A DNA stretch of 30,165 nucleotides, taken from contig DAOUGD010000338.1 in assembly GCA_034429475.1 (NCBI GenBank), positions 1 through 30,165 on the forward strand. The letters run 5' to 3'. Shown one piece after another: positions 7,845 to 15,482 of this stretch. Position 1 is the stretch's first letter. Every line of letters starts with the position of its first letter. The translations under genes and the position numbers were made by a program. Under the pieces are notes generated by a model, which ran no database searches, was not told the origin of the DNA, and saw only the letters and a list, made by a program, of their open reading frames with translations. The DNA comes from JAKQHY01 sp034429475 (GTDB lineage Bacteria; Chloroflexota; Anaerolineae; B4-G1; SLSP01).

Positions 7845-8978
7845 ATGCAAAGTCCTTCTCGCTGGCGGCGGCTGAGACGCCTGCCCAAGAATATCTTTGA
7901 GCTGATCAAAGACACCGTCATCGCCTGGCAACGCGACAAAGCCTCGCGGCTGGCGGCAGCCCTGGCCTACTACGCCATCTTCTCGATAGCGCCGCTGCTC
8001 ATCGTTCTCATTGGCATCACCGGCCTGGTCTTCGGCGAGCGCGCCGCCCGCGACGAAATCGCCTACCAGATTGAAGGCTTCGTGGGGCCAGAACTGGCCG
8101 CTGTGATTCAGATGATGATCGCCAACCTCAACAGCGCCCCTTCGGGTATCGCGGCCTCACTGATTGGCCTGGGGACGATCCTGATCGGCGCGTCGGGGCT
8201 GTTCAACCACGTACAGGGCGCGCTCAACACCATCTGGCACGCGCCGCCGCGCTCCGGGCGCCCTGTCCTTAAATACCTCGAACAACGGCTGCTGCATTTT
8301 GCGATGGTCTTCGGCGTCGGCGCGCTGCTGCTCCTGGGGCTTTTCGCCGACGTGGTGCTGGCCGCCCTCATCAAAACCTTCGGATTGAGCGGCGGGGCGC
8401 AGCTTCGCAGTTCGTTGTTTTCCCTGGCGATGGTGCTGCTGCTGTTCGCCGTCATCTACAAAGTCCTGCCCGACGTCAAAATCGCATGGAAGGATGTCAT
8501 TGTCGGCGCAGTCGTGACCGCCTTGCTGTTCACCGTCGGCAAAGTGGGAATCGGGCTGTATATGGGGCGCAGCGGCGTGGGATCGGCTTACGGGGCTGCC
8601 GGGTCGCTGGTGGCGCTGCTGGTCTGGATTTATTATTCCGCGCAGATTTTCCTGCTGGGCGCCGAGTTCACCCACGTCTACGCCCAAAAATTCGGCTCGC
8701 TGGCCCAGCCGGAGCCGCCGGAAGTCCCTGATCCACTGCTAGAAGCCGTCATCAGCGAACCGGCGACCATTACCGAGATAGAGACCGCCAGCCCCACCCC
8801 GCCAACAGCAACGGCAGAACCCAAGCCCGGCCGTAAACCACGCGCCAAAAGCATTATCACCGTCACAGCCGCCGTCGCCGGTACGGTGGCCGCGTCGGTG
8901 CTAGGGCTGGTCTGGCTGTCGCGGCCGCGTCAACGCCCGGAACCGCCCCCAGACGCGCCCCCGGGGCCGGAATCGTGA
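7845..8978 (+). CDS. YihY/BrkB-family (UPF0761) inner membrane protein
   Basis: The 377-residue polytopic protein has hydrophobic segments near residues 36-62, 92-118, 138-165, 185-205, 216-240 and 250-275. It shows YihY/BrkB signatures: RLAAALAYYAIFSIAPLLIV near the N terminus, GASGLFNHVQGALNTIW in the middle and GAAGSLVALLVWIYYSAQIF late in the core. The family was once mis-assigned as RNase BN; its true role is unsettled, with transport or envelope functions suggested. After the core, a Pro/Glu/Thr-rich stretch (about 290-330) precedes an extra hydrophobic helix (about 334-358) and a Pro-rich tail, an extension not usual for the family. The ATG lies 2 bp after the TGA of the SARP gene, with GGAG just inside that gene, so translation is probably coupled. 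Confidence 0.92.
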   Translation: MQSPSRWRRLRRLPKNIFELIKDTVIAWQRDKASRLAAALAYYAIFSIAPLLIVLIGITGLVFGERAARDEIAYQIEGFVGPELAAVIQMMIANLNSAPSGIAASLIGLGTILIGASGLFNHVQGALNTIWHAPPRSGRPVLKYLEQRLLHFAMVFGVGALLLLGLFADVVLAALIKTFGLSGGAQLRSSLFSLAMVLLLFAVIYKVLPDVKIAWKDVIVGAVVTALLFTVGKVGIGLYMGRSGVGSAYGAAGSLVALLVWIYYSAQIFLLGAEFTHVYAQKFGSLAQPEPPEVPDPLLEAVISEPATITEIETASPTPPTATAEPKPGRKPRAKSIITVTAAVAGTVAASVLGLVWLSRPRQRPEPPPDAPPGPES

Positions 8979-8989
8979 AGTCGCCCCGG

Positions 8990-9018
8990 TTGACAGACAC
9001 CCCCTTTCCCTTTACAAT
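8990..9018 (+). promoter_or_regulatory. Sigma-70-type promoter for alaS
   Basis: TTGACA (8990-8995) is separated by 17 bases from TACAAT (9013-9018). Transcription would start near 9025, giving a leader of about 160 bases that contains tandem repeats. Confidence 0.8.
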
Positions 9019-9041
9019 GCTCCCACAGCGCGTTGAATGAG

Positions 9042-9174
9042 AAATTTTTCACCACGAAGGACACGAAGGACACAAAGGATTTGTGTTTTGAAAATTTTTC
9101 AACGCAGAGACGCAGAGACGCAGAGTTTTTTGACTATGCGACTATCCGACTGACGACTGTGCGACTATTCTTAA
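9042..9174 (+). repeat. Short tandem repeat arrays in the alaS leader
   Basis: Three copies of CACGAAGGA-like units with a 9-base period lie at 9053-9079. Three exact ACGCAGAG units with an 8-base period lie at 9102-9125. Each array is preceded by the same AAATTTTTCA (9042-9051 and 9092-9101). A third degenerate block of GACTAT/CGACT units follows at about 9131-9170. No open frame or riboswitch fold was recognised here. Confidence 0.8.
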
Positions 9175-9184
9175 GGGAGCAATT

Positions 9185-11905
9185 ATGATGAGTAAAAAAC
9201 CTACCAGCGCCGAAATTCGCCGGATGTTCCTGGATTATTTTGCCGAGCGCGGCCACACGCTTGTCCCCAGCGCCAGCCTCGTGCCGCAGGATGATCCCAC
9301 GCTGCTCTTCACCAACGCCGGGATGAACCAGTTTAAGGACGTGTTCCTGGGGACAGGTGCGCGCCCCTACTCCCGCGCCGCCGACACGCAGAAGTGTATG
9401 CGCGTCTCCGGCAAGCACAACGACCTGGAAGAGGTCGGCTTCGACGGCACGCACCACACCTTCTTTGAGATGCTCGGCAACTGGTCGTTCGGCGACTACT
9501 ACAAGAAAGAAGCCATTGGCTGGGCATGGGACTTGCTCACCAACGTCTATGGCCTGGATAAAAACCGCCTGTGGGCCACGATTTTTGAGGACGACCAGGG
9601 CATCCTGCCGCGCGACGATGAGGCCGCGACCTACTGGCGCACCGAAACGGACATCAACCCGGACCACATCTTACCCTTTGGTCGCAAAGATAACTTTTGG
9701 ATGATGGCCGACACCGGCCCCTGCGGCCCGAACAGCGAAATCAACTACGACCGCGGCCCGGAAGCCTGCGACAAGCAGGGCGTCCCCGGCCACGTCTGCC
9801 GCGTCAACGGCGATTGCGCCCGCTTCACCGAAATCTGGAACCTGGTCTTCATTCAATACAACAGCCTGGGCAACGGTCAACTGGAACCGCTCCCCGCCCG
9901 CCACGTGGACACCGGCATGGGCTTCGAGCGCATCGTCGCCATCCTGCAAGGCGTCACGGCCAACTACGACACCGACCTCTTCCGCCCCATCATCGCCAAG
10001 ACGCAGGAACTGGCCGGGCAGAGCGACGCGGAACGCGAGACCAACCTCACCGCCTACCGCGTTATCGCCGACCACATCCGCGCGCTGACCTTCCTCATCG
10101 GCGACGGCGTCAAACCGGCGAACAAGGGCCAGGGCTACGTCCCCCGGATGGTGCTGCGCCGCGCCGTGCGCTTCGGGCGCAAGCTTGGCTTCACCGCGCC
10201 CTTCATGGCCGATCTGGTGGATACGGTTGTCAGCATCATGGGCGCGACCTTCCCCGAACTGCCCGCCCGCGTGGACTTCATCAAGGCCACGATCAACAGC
10301 GAGGAAAAGCGCTTCCTGCGCACGCTGGATCAAGGTCTGGCCCGCCTGGAAGAGATCATCACCTATCTCCAGGGCCAGGGGAAAACCGTCATCCCCGGCG
10401 CGGAAGCGTTCTTCCTACACGACACGCTGGGCCTGCCGCCGGAAGTGACCCGCGACGTCGCCAAAGAGCACGGCTTCCTTGTGGATGAAGAGGGCTACAC
10501 GCTGATCCGCGAATCACGCGGCGGCCTCCACGACGAGGCGGAAGACATGGAAGTGGATCCGCACAACCTGCTCTACCCCGTCCTCTACGATTGGGTGCAG
10601 TGCCAGGAATGTCACCCGCTCCGCCACGACCCGTACAGCGGCTTCAGCGTCAAAACGCACGTCGCCGGCATGATCCGCGGCGATGGGCTGGACACGAAAG
10701 CCTTCACAGACGATGCGGTGGAGTTGGTCTTACAGGAAACGTGTTTCTACGTCGCGTCCGGCGGGCAGGTCGCCGATACCGGGCGCATCGTCGGCCCGGA
10801 CTGGGAAGTGCAGGTAGAAGACGTCCGCCGTCCCATCGAGGGCTTGATCGTCCACATCGGCAAGGTAGTGCGCGGGATGCCGGCCGTAGGCGATCCGGCA
10901 ACGGCGGAGGTGGACGGCGAGCGGCGGCGCAGCATCATGCGTAACCACACCGCCACCCACCTGCTGCACCGCGCCTTGCGGGACGTCCTGGGCAGCCACG
11001 TCGCGCAGGCCGGGTCGCTCGTCACGCCGGAGCGGTTGCGCTTCGATTTCAATCACGACGAACCCCTGACGGCGGCGCAGCGTGCGGAAGTGGAGCGCAT
11101 CGTCACCGGGGCCATCCTGGCGAACTATCCCGTCCAGACGCGCCAGGAAGCCTACCGCGACGCACTGGAACAGGGCGTCATCGCCATCTTTGAAGAAAAA
11201 TACGGCGACGTGGTGCGCGTCGTGCGTGTGGGCGACGATACCACTACGTTCAGCCAGGAACTCTGCGGCGGTACGCACGTCAACCGCAGCGGCGACATTG
11301 GCGCGTTCACGATCCTGAGCGAGACCGGCGTTGGCGCGGGCGCCCGCCGCATCGAGGCGACCACCGGCTACGGCGCGCTCCAGGCGATGCAGACGGTGCG
11401 CGCCCGGCAGGAGCAGGCCGCCGCGCAACTCGCCGCGCCCGTCGAGGAGCTGCCGGAACGCATCGGACGGCTCCAGGCCGAACTGCGCACCGCGCACAAG
11501 GAGATCGAGCAACTCACCCGCAAGCTGGCCCGCGCGGACTTCCAATCGCTGCTGGACAAGGTGGTCCACGTGGCCGACATCCCCGTGCTGGCGGCGCAGG
11601 TGGACGCGCCCGACGCCGACACCCTGCGCGAGATGGCCGACTGGTTCCGCGACAAGATGCAGGGCGGCGTGATCGTGCTTGGCGCGGTGATTGACGACAA
11701 GCCTCTCCTCATCGCTGCGACCACCAAGGCGCTGACGCAGCGCGGCATCCATGCGGGGAACCTCGTGCGCGACCTCGCCAAGTTGGTGGGCGGCGGCGGC
11801 GGCGGTCGCCCCGACATGGCGCAGGCCGGCGGGCGCGACGCGGGCAAGCTGCCGGAGGCGCTGGGGAAGGTGGCGGAGATGGTGCGGGGGATGGTGAAAG
11901 GATAA
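9185..11905 (+). CDS. alaS: Alanyl-tRNA synthetase
   Basis: This enzyme charges tRNA-Ala with alanine using ATP and edits mischarged Ser and Gly. The 906-residue product has the class II catalytic core at the N terminus (FTNAGMNQFKDVFLG, TQKCMRVSGKHNDLEEVG, HHTFFEMLGNWSFGDYYKKE, DTGMGFERI). The editing domain carries HTATH at 588-592 and CGGTH at 694-698, the expected zinc ligands. A coiled region (about 740-790) and a C-terminal DHHA1-like domain with Gly-rich GGGGGGRPDMAQAGG complete it. Length is close to the bacterial norm of about 875-900. Two consecutive ATGs (9185 and 9188) follow AGGGAG. Its own promoter (8990-9018) separates it from the upstream gene, and a hairpin follows at 11924. 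All key residues appear intact. Confidence 0.98.
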   Translation: MMSKKPTSAEIRRMFLDYFAERGHTLVPSASLVPQDDPTLLFTNAGMNQFKDVFLGTGARPYSRAADTQKCMRVSGKHNDLEEVGFDGTHHTFFEMLGNWSFGDYYKKEAIGWAWDLLTNVYGLDKNRLWATIFEDDQGILPRDDEAATYWRTETDINPDHILPFGRKDNFWMMADTGPCGPNSEINYDRGPEACDKQGVPGHVCRVNGDCARFTEIWNLVFIQYNSLGNGQLEPLPARHVDTGMGFERIVAILQGVTANYDTDLFRPIIAKTQELAGQSDAERETNLTAYRVIADHIRALTFLIGDGVKPANKGQGYVPRMVLRRAVRFGRKLGFTAPFMADLVDTVVSIMGATFPELPARVDFIKATINSEEKRFLRTLDQGLARLEEIITYLQGQGKTVIPGAEAFFLHDTLGLPPEVTRDVAKEHGFLVDEEGYTLIRESRGGLHDEAEDMEVDPHNLLYPVLYDWVQCQECHPLRHDPYSGFSVKTHVAGMIRGDGLDTKAFTDDAVELVLQETCFYVASGGQVADTGRIVGPDWEVQVEDVRRPIEGLIVHIGKVVRGMPAVGDPATAEVDGERRRSIMRNHTATHLLHRALRDVLGSHVAQAGSLVTPERLRFDFNHDEPLTAAQRAEVERIVTGAILANYPVQTRQEAYRDALEQGVIAIFEEKYGDVVRVVRVGDDTTTFSQELCGGTHVNRSGDIGAFTILSETGVGAGARRIEATTGYGALQAMQTVRARQEQAAAQLAAPVEELPERIGRLQAELRTAHKEIEQLTRKLARADFQSLLDKVVHVADIPVLAAQVDAPDADTLREMADWFRDKMQGGVIVLGAVIDDKPLLIAATTKALTQRGIHAGNLVRDLAKLVGGGGGGRPDMAQAGGRDAGKLPEALGKVAEMVRGMVKG

Positions 11906-11923
11906 GCACTCTTCAAAACAAAA

Positions 11924-11960
11924 AAAGCCCCGCAAGGTTTGAAGAACCTTGCGGGGCTTT
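11924..11960. terminator. Bidirectional rho-independent terminator between alaS and the ACP gene
   Basis: Bases 11924-11939 and 11945-11960 are a perfect 16-bp inverted repeat (arm core GCCCCGCAAGG) with a 5-base loop. The A-run at 11918-11926 gives a U-tract for transcripts coming from the minus-strand ACP operon, and the TTT at 11958-11960 serves the alaS direction more weakly. Confidence 0.88.
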
Positions 11961-11997
11961 GCATTCTGCGAATGAATCCGCAATCTGATACCCAGTT

Positions 11998-12046
11998 CGT
12001 AGTAACCACTTCAGTGGGTCTTTTGACGACTAAAGTCGTTACTACG
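11998..12046. repeat. Cloverleaf-like palindromic element, likely a dispersed repeat
   Basis: Outer arms CGTAGTAAC (11998-12006) and GTTACTACG (12038-12046) pair perfectly. Between them are two small hairpins: CACT-TC-AGTG at about 12007-12016 and ACGACT-AA-AGTCGT at 12026-12039. The two halves are similar to each other. Elements with GTAGTAACGACTTTAGTCG-type sequence recur in several bacterial genomes as far as I recall; only this one copy is in the window. Confidence 0.65.
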
Positions 12047-12061
12047 AGCCTAAATTTTCAT

Positions 12062-12313
12062 CTACTGTGCCGCTTCGATTTGCCGGTTCATCAGCGTGAT
12101 GATGTTTTCCAGCGTTTCAATGGTCGCCACCGCCGAAAGCGGCAGGTTGACCTGGTAGGTCTTGGTCAGGTACATCCCCAGGCTGAACAATCCCAGCGAA
12201 TCCATTCCCAGGTCGTAGTAGACGTTCATACCGGGGTGAAGTTCGTCTTTCTCCAGTCCCGTGTACTCAGAAATTTTCCCGGCGAAGTCGTCCCATGCAA
12301 TTTTCTCAGTCAT
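12062..12313 (-). CDS. Stand-alone acyl carrier protein
   Basis: The 83-residue phosphopantetheine-binding protein carries an acyl group as a thioester. Ser39 in DLGMDSLGLF is the predicted 4'-phosphopantetheine site, and the flanking helices match the ACP fold (FAGKISEYTGLEKDELHPGM, IETLENIITLMNRQIEAAQ). Its first 8 bases overlap the end of the upstream adenylate-forming ligase, so the two are co-translated and the ACP is the likely acceptor for that ligase or its neighbour. No phosphopantetheinyl transferase gene is in the window, so a cellular one must activate it. It is the last gene of the minus-strand operon and is followed by the terminator at 11924-11960. It is unlikely to be the housekeeping fatty-acid ACP, because no fab genes are nearby. 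Confidence 0.92.
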   Translation of the reverse strand: MTEKIAWDDFAGKISEYTGLEKDELHPGMNVYYDLGMDSLGLFSLGMYLTKTYQVNLPLSAVATIETLENIITLMNRQIEAAQ

Positions 12314-13913
12314 TGTTTGCTCCTGCGATTGCGTCCAGTTCTTGCTGCGCCATAGCCTTCATGGCGTCTATGTCAATTTTGCCCACGCCGGACTTTTTGG
12401 GGATTTCCGGCACAAACGTGACTTGATCGGGAACCATGTAGTTGGCGAGTTCTACCCGGCAGTGCTTCATCACGTCTTTGAGTTGCACCGCGTCCTCCGA
12501 TTGGCGCACGATGAACGCCCACACCATCTCGCCGTACAGTGGATGCGGCACGCCCACCACCGCGGAATCTTTGACGCCCGCCAGGCGGTTAAGGTGATTC
12601 TGCACCACGACCGGCGACACCGACTTGCCGCCGCGCTTGATCAGGTATTTCTGCCGCCCCAGCAGCGTGATGCTGCCGTCGCCCTCGTTGCGCACCACGT
12701 CGCCGGTGCAAAACCAGCCGTCGGCAAAGCTGCGTTGGGTTTCCTCGGGGTTGCCGAGATAGCCCTGCACCACGTTGGGGCCTTTCACGTAAAGGATGCC
12801 CTCGCTCCCCACCGGGACAGTGTTCCCGGCCTCGTCGCGCACCTCGATCTGGTTGCCCACTCCTGCCGTGAGCGTCACCTTGCCGGTCGCGGCGACCATG
12901 CCATCTGCGGGCACGGCGCCCTTCGCCACCATGATCACGTCCGAGGTCTCGATCAGCCCGTATCCGTTGGCGAAGCGGTTCAGATGGGGGAATTTTGCCT
13001 TGAGCCGCTGCACCAGAGCCGGGGAAAGGAAGTCCATCCCGGTCATCACCCGCTTGATGGACGAGCGATCAAACGCATCGAGCATGGGCAGCGACAGAAT
13101 GGCTTCGCAATAGGCCGGGGGAACCGAAAGGCTGTCGGCCTTCCACTGCGCGACCAACTGCATAAATTTCACCGGCGATACGTCCGCCGAAAAGATCATG
13201 AACACGCCGCCGAACATGACGGCGGACACCACGATCATGGCCGCCGTGGAGAGGGGAAACGCCATCGCAGTAGAATAGCCCGGCGGGCAATCGTCCGTAA
13301 AGGGCGTGATCAGCCCGGAGGCCGCGTAGACCTCGGCGGCCAGGTTGGCCTGGGTCATCAACACCGATTTAGGGACGCCGGTGGTGCCTGAACTGGCGGC
13401 GATCAGCAGGGGCAGTTGTGGGGGCGTCTGCTTCAGGATGACGCCGTCCAGATCGAAGCCGACGGGAATAGGCCCCGCCAGACTCGCGCCGCCCTCCGGG
13501 TGAGCATCCACGGTAACGATGGTGTATCCGGCGCCCGCCTGGGTGGAGGCTTCTTTGAGAGAAGCATATTGTTGACCGGTGGTGACCACCCATTGGGCTT
13601 TGCCGCGCTGGAAAAGGCCCACCTTGCCGCGATCGGGAATCATCGGATAGAGCGGCAGCGCGCAGCCCCCCAACCGGGAGATGGCGAAGTACAGATAAAT
13701 GACCTCCGGACAGTTGTGCAGAGTGTATCCCACCACAGTTCCCGGCCGCACGCCCAGTTGAGAAAGATGGGCAGTGAATGCATTGATGTTGGCCTGTAGT
13801 TCCTTCAGCGTAATCGTTTGGTCGTTGAAGCCAAACAGCGGCGTTTCGGGCGGCGTGCGCGCGACAAAATCGGCATAGATTTCGTTAACGGTTTTCAAAT
13901 TGGGGGGCATCAT
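12306..13913 (-). CDS. Adenylate-forming ligase (acyl-CoA/ACP synthetase type), second copy
   Basis: The 535-residue class I adenylate-forming enzyme would activate a carboxylic acid as an acyl-AMP and transfer it to a thiol or amine. The ATP loop SSGTTGVPKS is at about 174-183. GYGLIETS supplies the conserved Glu, FCTGDVV the conserved Asp, and GRQKYLIKRGG the hinge region. The C-terminal PKKSGVGKID contains the catalytic Lys (about 512). The frame is open further upstream, but those codons overlap the preceding ligase gene; AAGGAG seven bases before the MM pair at 13913 sets the start. It lies 13 bases after the other ligase and overlaps the ACP by 8 bases. The substrate cannot be told by eye; loading the adjacent ACP is inferred. 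Confidence 0.92.
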   Translation of the reverse strand: MMPPNLKTVNEIYADFVARTPPETPLFGFNDQTITLKELQANINAFTAHLSQLGVRPGTVVGYTLHNCPEVIYLYFAISRLGGCALPLYPMIPDRGKVGLFQRGKAQWVVTTGQQYASLKEASTQAGAGYTIVTVDAHPEGGASLAGPIPVGFDLDGVILKQTPPQLPLLIAASSGTTGVPKSVLMTQANLAAEVYAASGLITPFTDDCPPGYSTAMAFPLSTAAMIVVSAVMFGGVFMIFSADVSPVKFMQLVAQWKADSLSVPPAYCEAILSLPMLDAFDRSSIKRVMTGMDFLSPALVQRLKAKFPHLNRFANGYGLIETSDVIMVAKGAVPADGMVAATGKVTLTAGVGNQIEVRDEAGNTVPVGSEGILYVKGPNVVQGYLGNPEETQRSFADGWFCTGDVVRNEGDGSITLLGRQKYLIKRGGKSVSPVVVQNHLNRLAGVKDSAVVGVPHPLYGEMVWAFIVRQSEDAVQLKDVMKHCRVELANYMVPDQVTFVPEIPKKSGVGKIDIDAMKAMAQQELDAIAGANND

Positions 13914-13926
13914 CTTCGGTCTCCTT

Positions 13927-15477
13927 TCAGTCTCTTTTGAGATACTTGAACTGCACCTTGCCAATGTCTTTCGGCAGCGATTCGACGATAACCATCTGAT
14001 CGGGGATTTTGTAGGCGGCCAACCGACCCCGGCAAAAGTCAATCAGGTCGCGGCGGGTGAAGGGGCGGCCCTGGCGCGGCTGAATGTGCGCCACTACCGT
14101 CTCGCCGATCAACTCGTGGCTCTGGCCAGTCACGGCCACCGCCTCGATGTCGGGATGGGTCAGCAGGAAGGATTCGATTTCCTCGGGGTAAATCAGGTTC
14201 GCTCCGCGCTTGATGGCGCGTTTGACCCGTCCGACAAAGCGGACGCGCCCGTCGGGGCAGCGCTGGCCCAGGTCGCCGGTATCGAACCACATCCGGCCCT
14301 CCCAGCGATGCAGACGCCGGGCGGTCTCGGCCTCGTTCTTGTAGTATTCCATCAACAAACCGTCGGTGTGGATAAACAACGTCCCCACGTCACCGACGGC
14401 CACGTCCTGATGCGCTTCGTCCAGAATCTTCACCGCCGTGAAAGGCAGCGGGCGGAAGTTGTTCACGTCCACGTCGGCGTCGCTCAGCGAATCCCAAATC
14501 ACCATCGTGGTGGTTTCGGTCGAGCCGATGATGTTGACCACCCGAATGCCCAACGTCTCGAAAAAGACCCGCGCCACGTCCATCGGCAGCACTTCCCCGG
14601 CAAAATAGGCCAGCCGCACGCTCGAAAGGTCATATTGCTCAAAATCGGGCGCCGACAGGATGACCTTGGCCAGCGTGGCGGTGAGCTGCAACACCGTGAC
14701 CTGGTAGCGCTCAATCAGCTTCAGGAACTTGACCGGCTCGAAGGTGGGCTGGTAAAAAACCGTGCCGCCGTTCAAAACCATCTGTAGGCCCATGCCAAAG
14801 CCGCCCTGGTGGTACAGCGGCATGCCCAACAGCATCACGTCGGCCGGCCCGAAATCAAGAATGTCGGCCATGTCTTGCTGGGACTGGCGAAATCCCCGGT
14901 GCGGGACGACGATCACCTTGGGGTTGCCGGTGCTGCCCGACGTACAGGCCAACATCAACACGCTCGTTTCGTCCACCGGGCAGATGTGCGCGGCGTTGGA
15001 CGCTGCGGCCAGTTGCAGGAATGCGTCGAAGGAGAGAAGCTCGCCGTCCGCCGGCGCATCCACCACAACGATGCGCGCCAGGGTGGGAACTTCCCGGCGG
15101 GCGAGCAGCAGGTTTTCGAGGATGGCATTCTGACGGTAGCGGGTGGCGGCAAAGCACACCGTCACCCCGGTCAGGCCCAGAAGACGGGCCATTTCCCACT
15201 CGCCAATCTGCGGGTCGAACGGAACCGGCTGCGCGCCGATCCGCACGGCGGCCCAGTAGAGCTTGTACCACACGCCCGAGTTGGGCAGGATCAGGGCGAT
15301 TTTGTCACCGGGCGCCACCCCGAGGGCTACCAAGGCCCTGGCGATGGTTTCCGTCTCGGCGGCAAACTCGCCGTAAGAAATCTCTTCGTCTTCCACGACC
15401 AGGAGCGTCTTTTCAGGGATTGCCTGAGCGTGGCGCTGAAGCACCGTGTAGAGGTTGGTTTCAGGTGAGGCAACCAT
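13927..15477 (-). CDS. Adenylate-forming ligase (acyl-CoA/ACP synthetase type), first copy
   Basis: The 516-residue class I adenylate-forming enzyme has the ATP loop CTSGSTGNPK (about 178-187), IIGSTETTTM with the conserved Glu, FDTGDLGQR, GRVKRAIKRGANLIYPEEIE in the hinge region, and a very short C-terminal end LPKDIGKVQFKYLKRD containing the catalytic Lys (about 507). The frame extends upstream, but those codons are antisense-like shadow of the hydrolase gene. The start MVASPETNLY at 15477 sits 5 bases after the hydrolase stop; there is no strong ribosome site, so coupling to the hydrolase is likely. It differs clearly in sequence from the following ligase, so the two are not a recent duplication and probably use different acids or acceptors. 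The substrate is unknown. Confidence 0.92.
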   Translation of the reverse strand: MVASPETNLYTVLQRHAQAIPEKTLLVVEDEEISYGEFAAETETIARALVALGVAPGDKIALILPNSGVWYKLYWAAVRIGAQPVPFDPQIGEWEMARLLGLTGVTVCFAATRYRQNAILENLLLARREVPTLARIVVVDAPADGELLSFDAFLQLAAASNAAHICPVDETSVLMLACTSGSTGNPKVIVVPHRGFRQSQQDMADILDFGPADVMLLGMPLYHQGGFGMGLQMVLNGGTVFYQPTFEPVKFLKLIERYQVTVLQLTATLAKVILSAPDFEQYDLSSVRLAYFAGEVLPMDVARVFFETLGIRVVNIIGSTETTTMVIWDSLSDADVDVNNFRPLPFTAVKILDEAHQDVAVGDVGTLFIHTDGLLMEYYKNEAETARRLHRWEGRMWFDTGDLGQRCPDGRVRFVGRVKRAIKRGANLIYPEEIESFLLTHPDIEAVAVTGQSHELIGETVVAHIQPRQGRPFTRRDLIDFCRGRLAAYKIPDQMVIVESLPKDIGKVQFKYLKRD

Positions 15478-15482
15478 AGGGT

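Noticed and set aside
7845..8978. Annotation as ribonuclease BN
   Set aside because: YihY/BrkB proteins were mislabelled this way historically. The sequence is a polytopic membrane protein with no nuclease motifs.
9042..9184. Possible T-box, attenuator or riboswitch for alaS
   Set aside because: The leader is explained by tandem repeats. No terminator/antiterminator pair, leader peptide or T-box core was seen.
10730..11983. Minus-strand frame of 417 codons opposite alaS
   Set aside because: The opposing alaS frame is beyond doubt, and the antisense product is low-complexity His/Arg/Gly-rich.
12062..12313. Housekeeping fatty-acid ACP
   Set aside because: Its context is ligases and a divergent thioesterase rather than fab genes, and it overlaps a ligase gene.
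12261..13391. Plus-strand frame of 376 codons opposite the second ligase
   Set aside because: No recognisable domain and no ribosome site. The ligase on the other strand has all its motifs intact.
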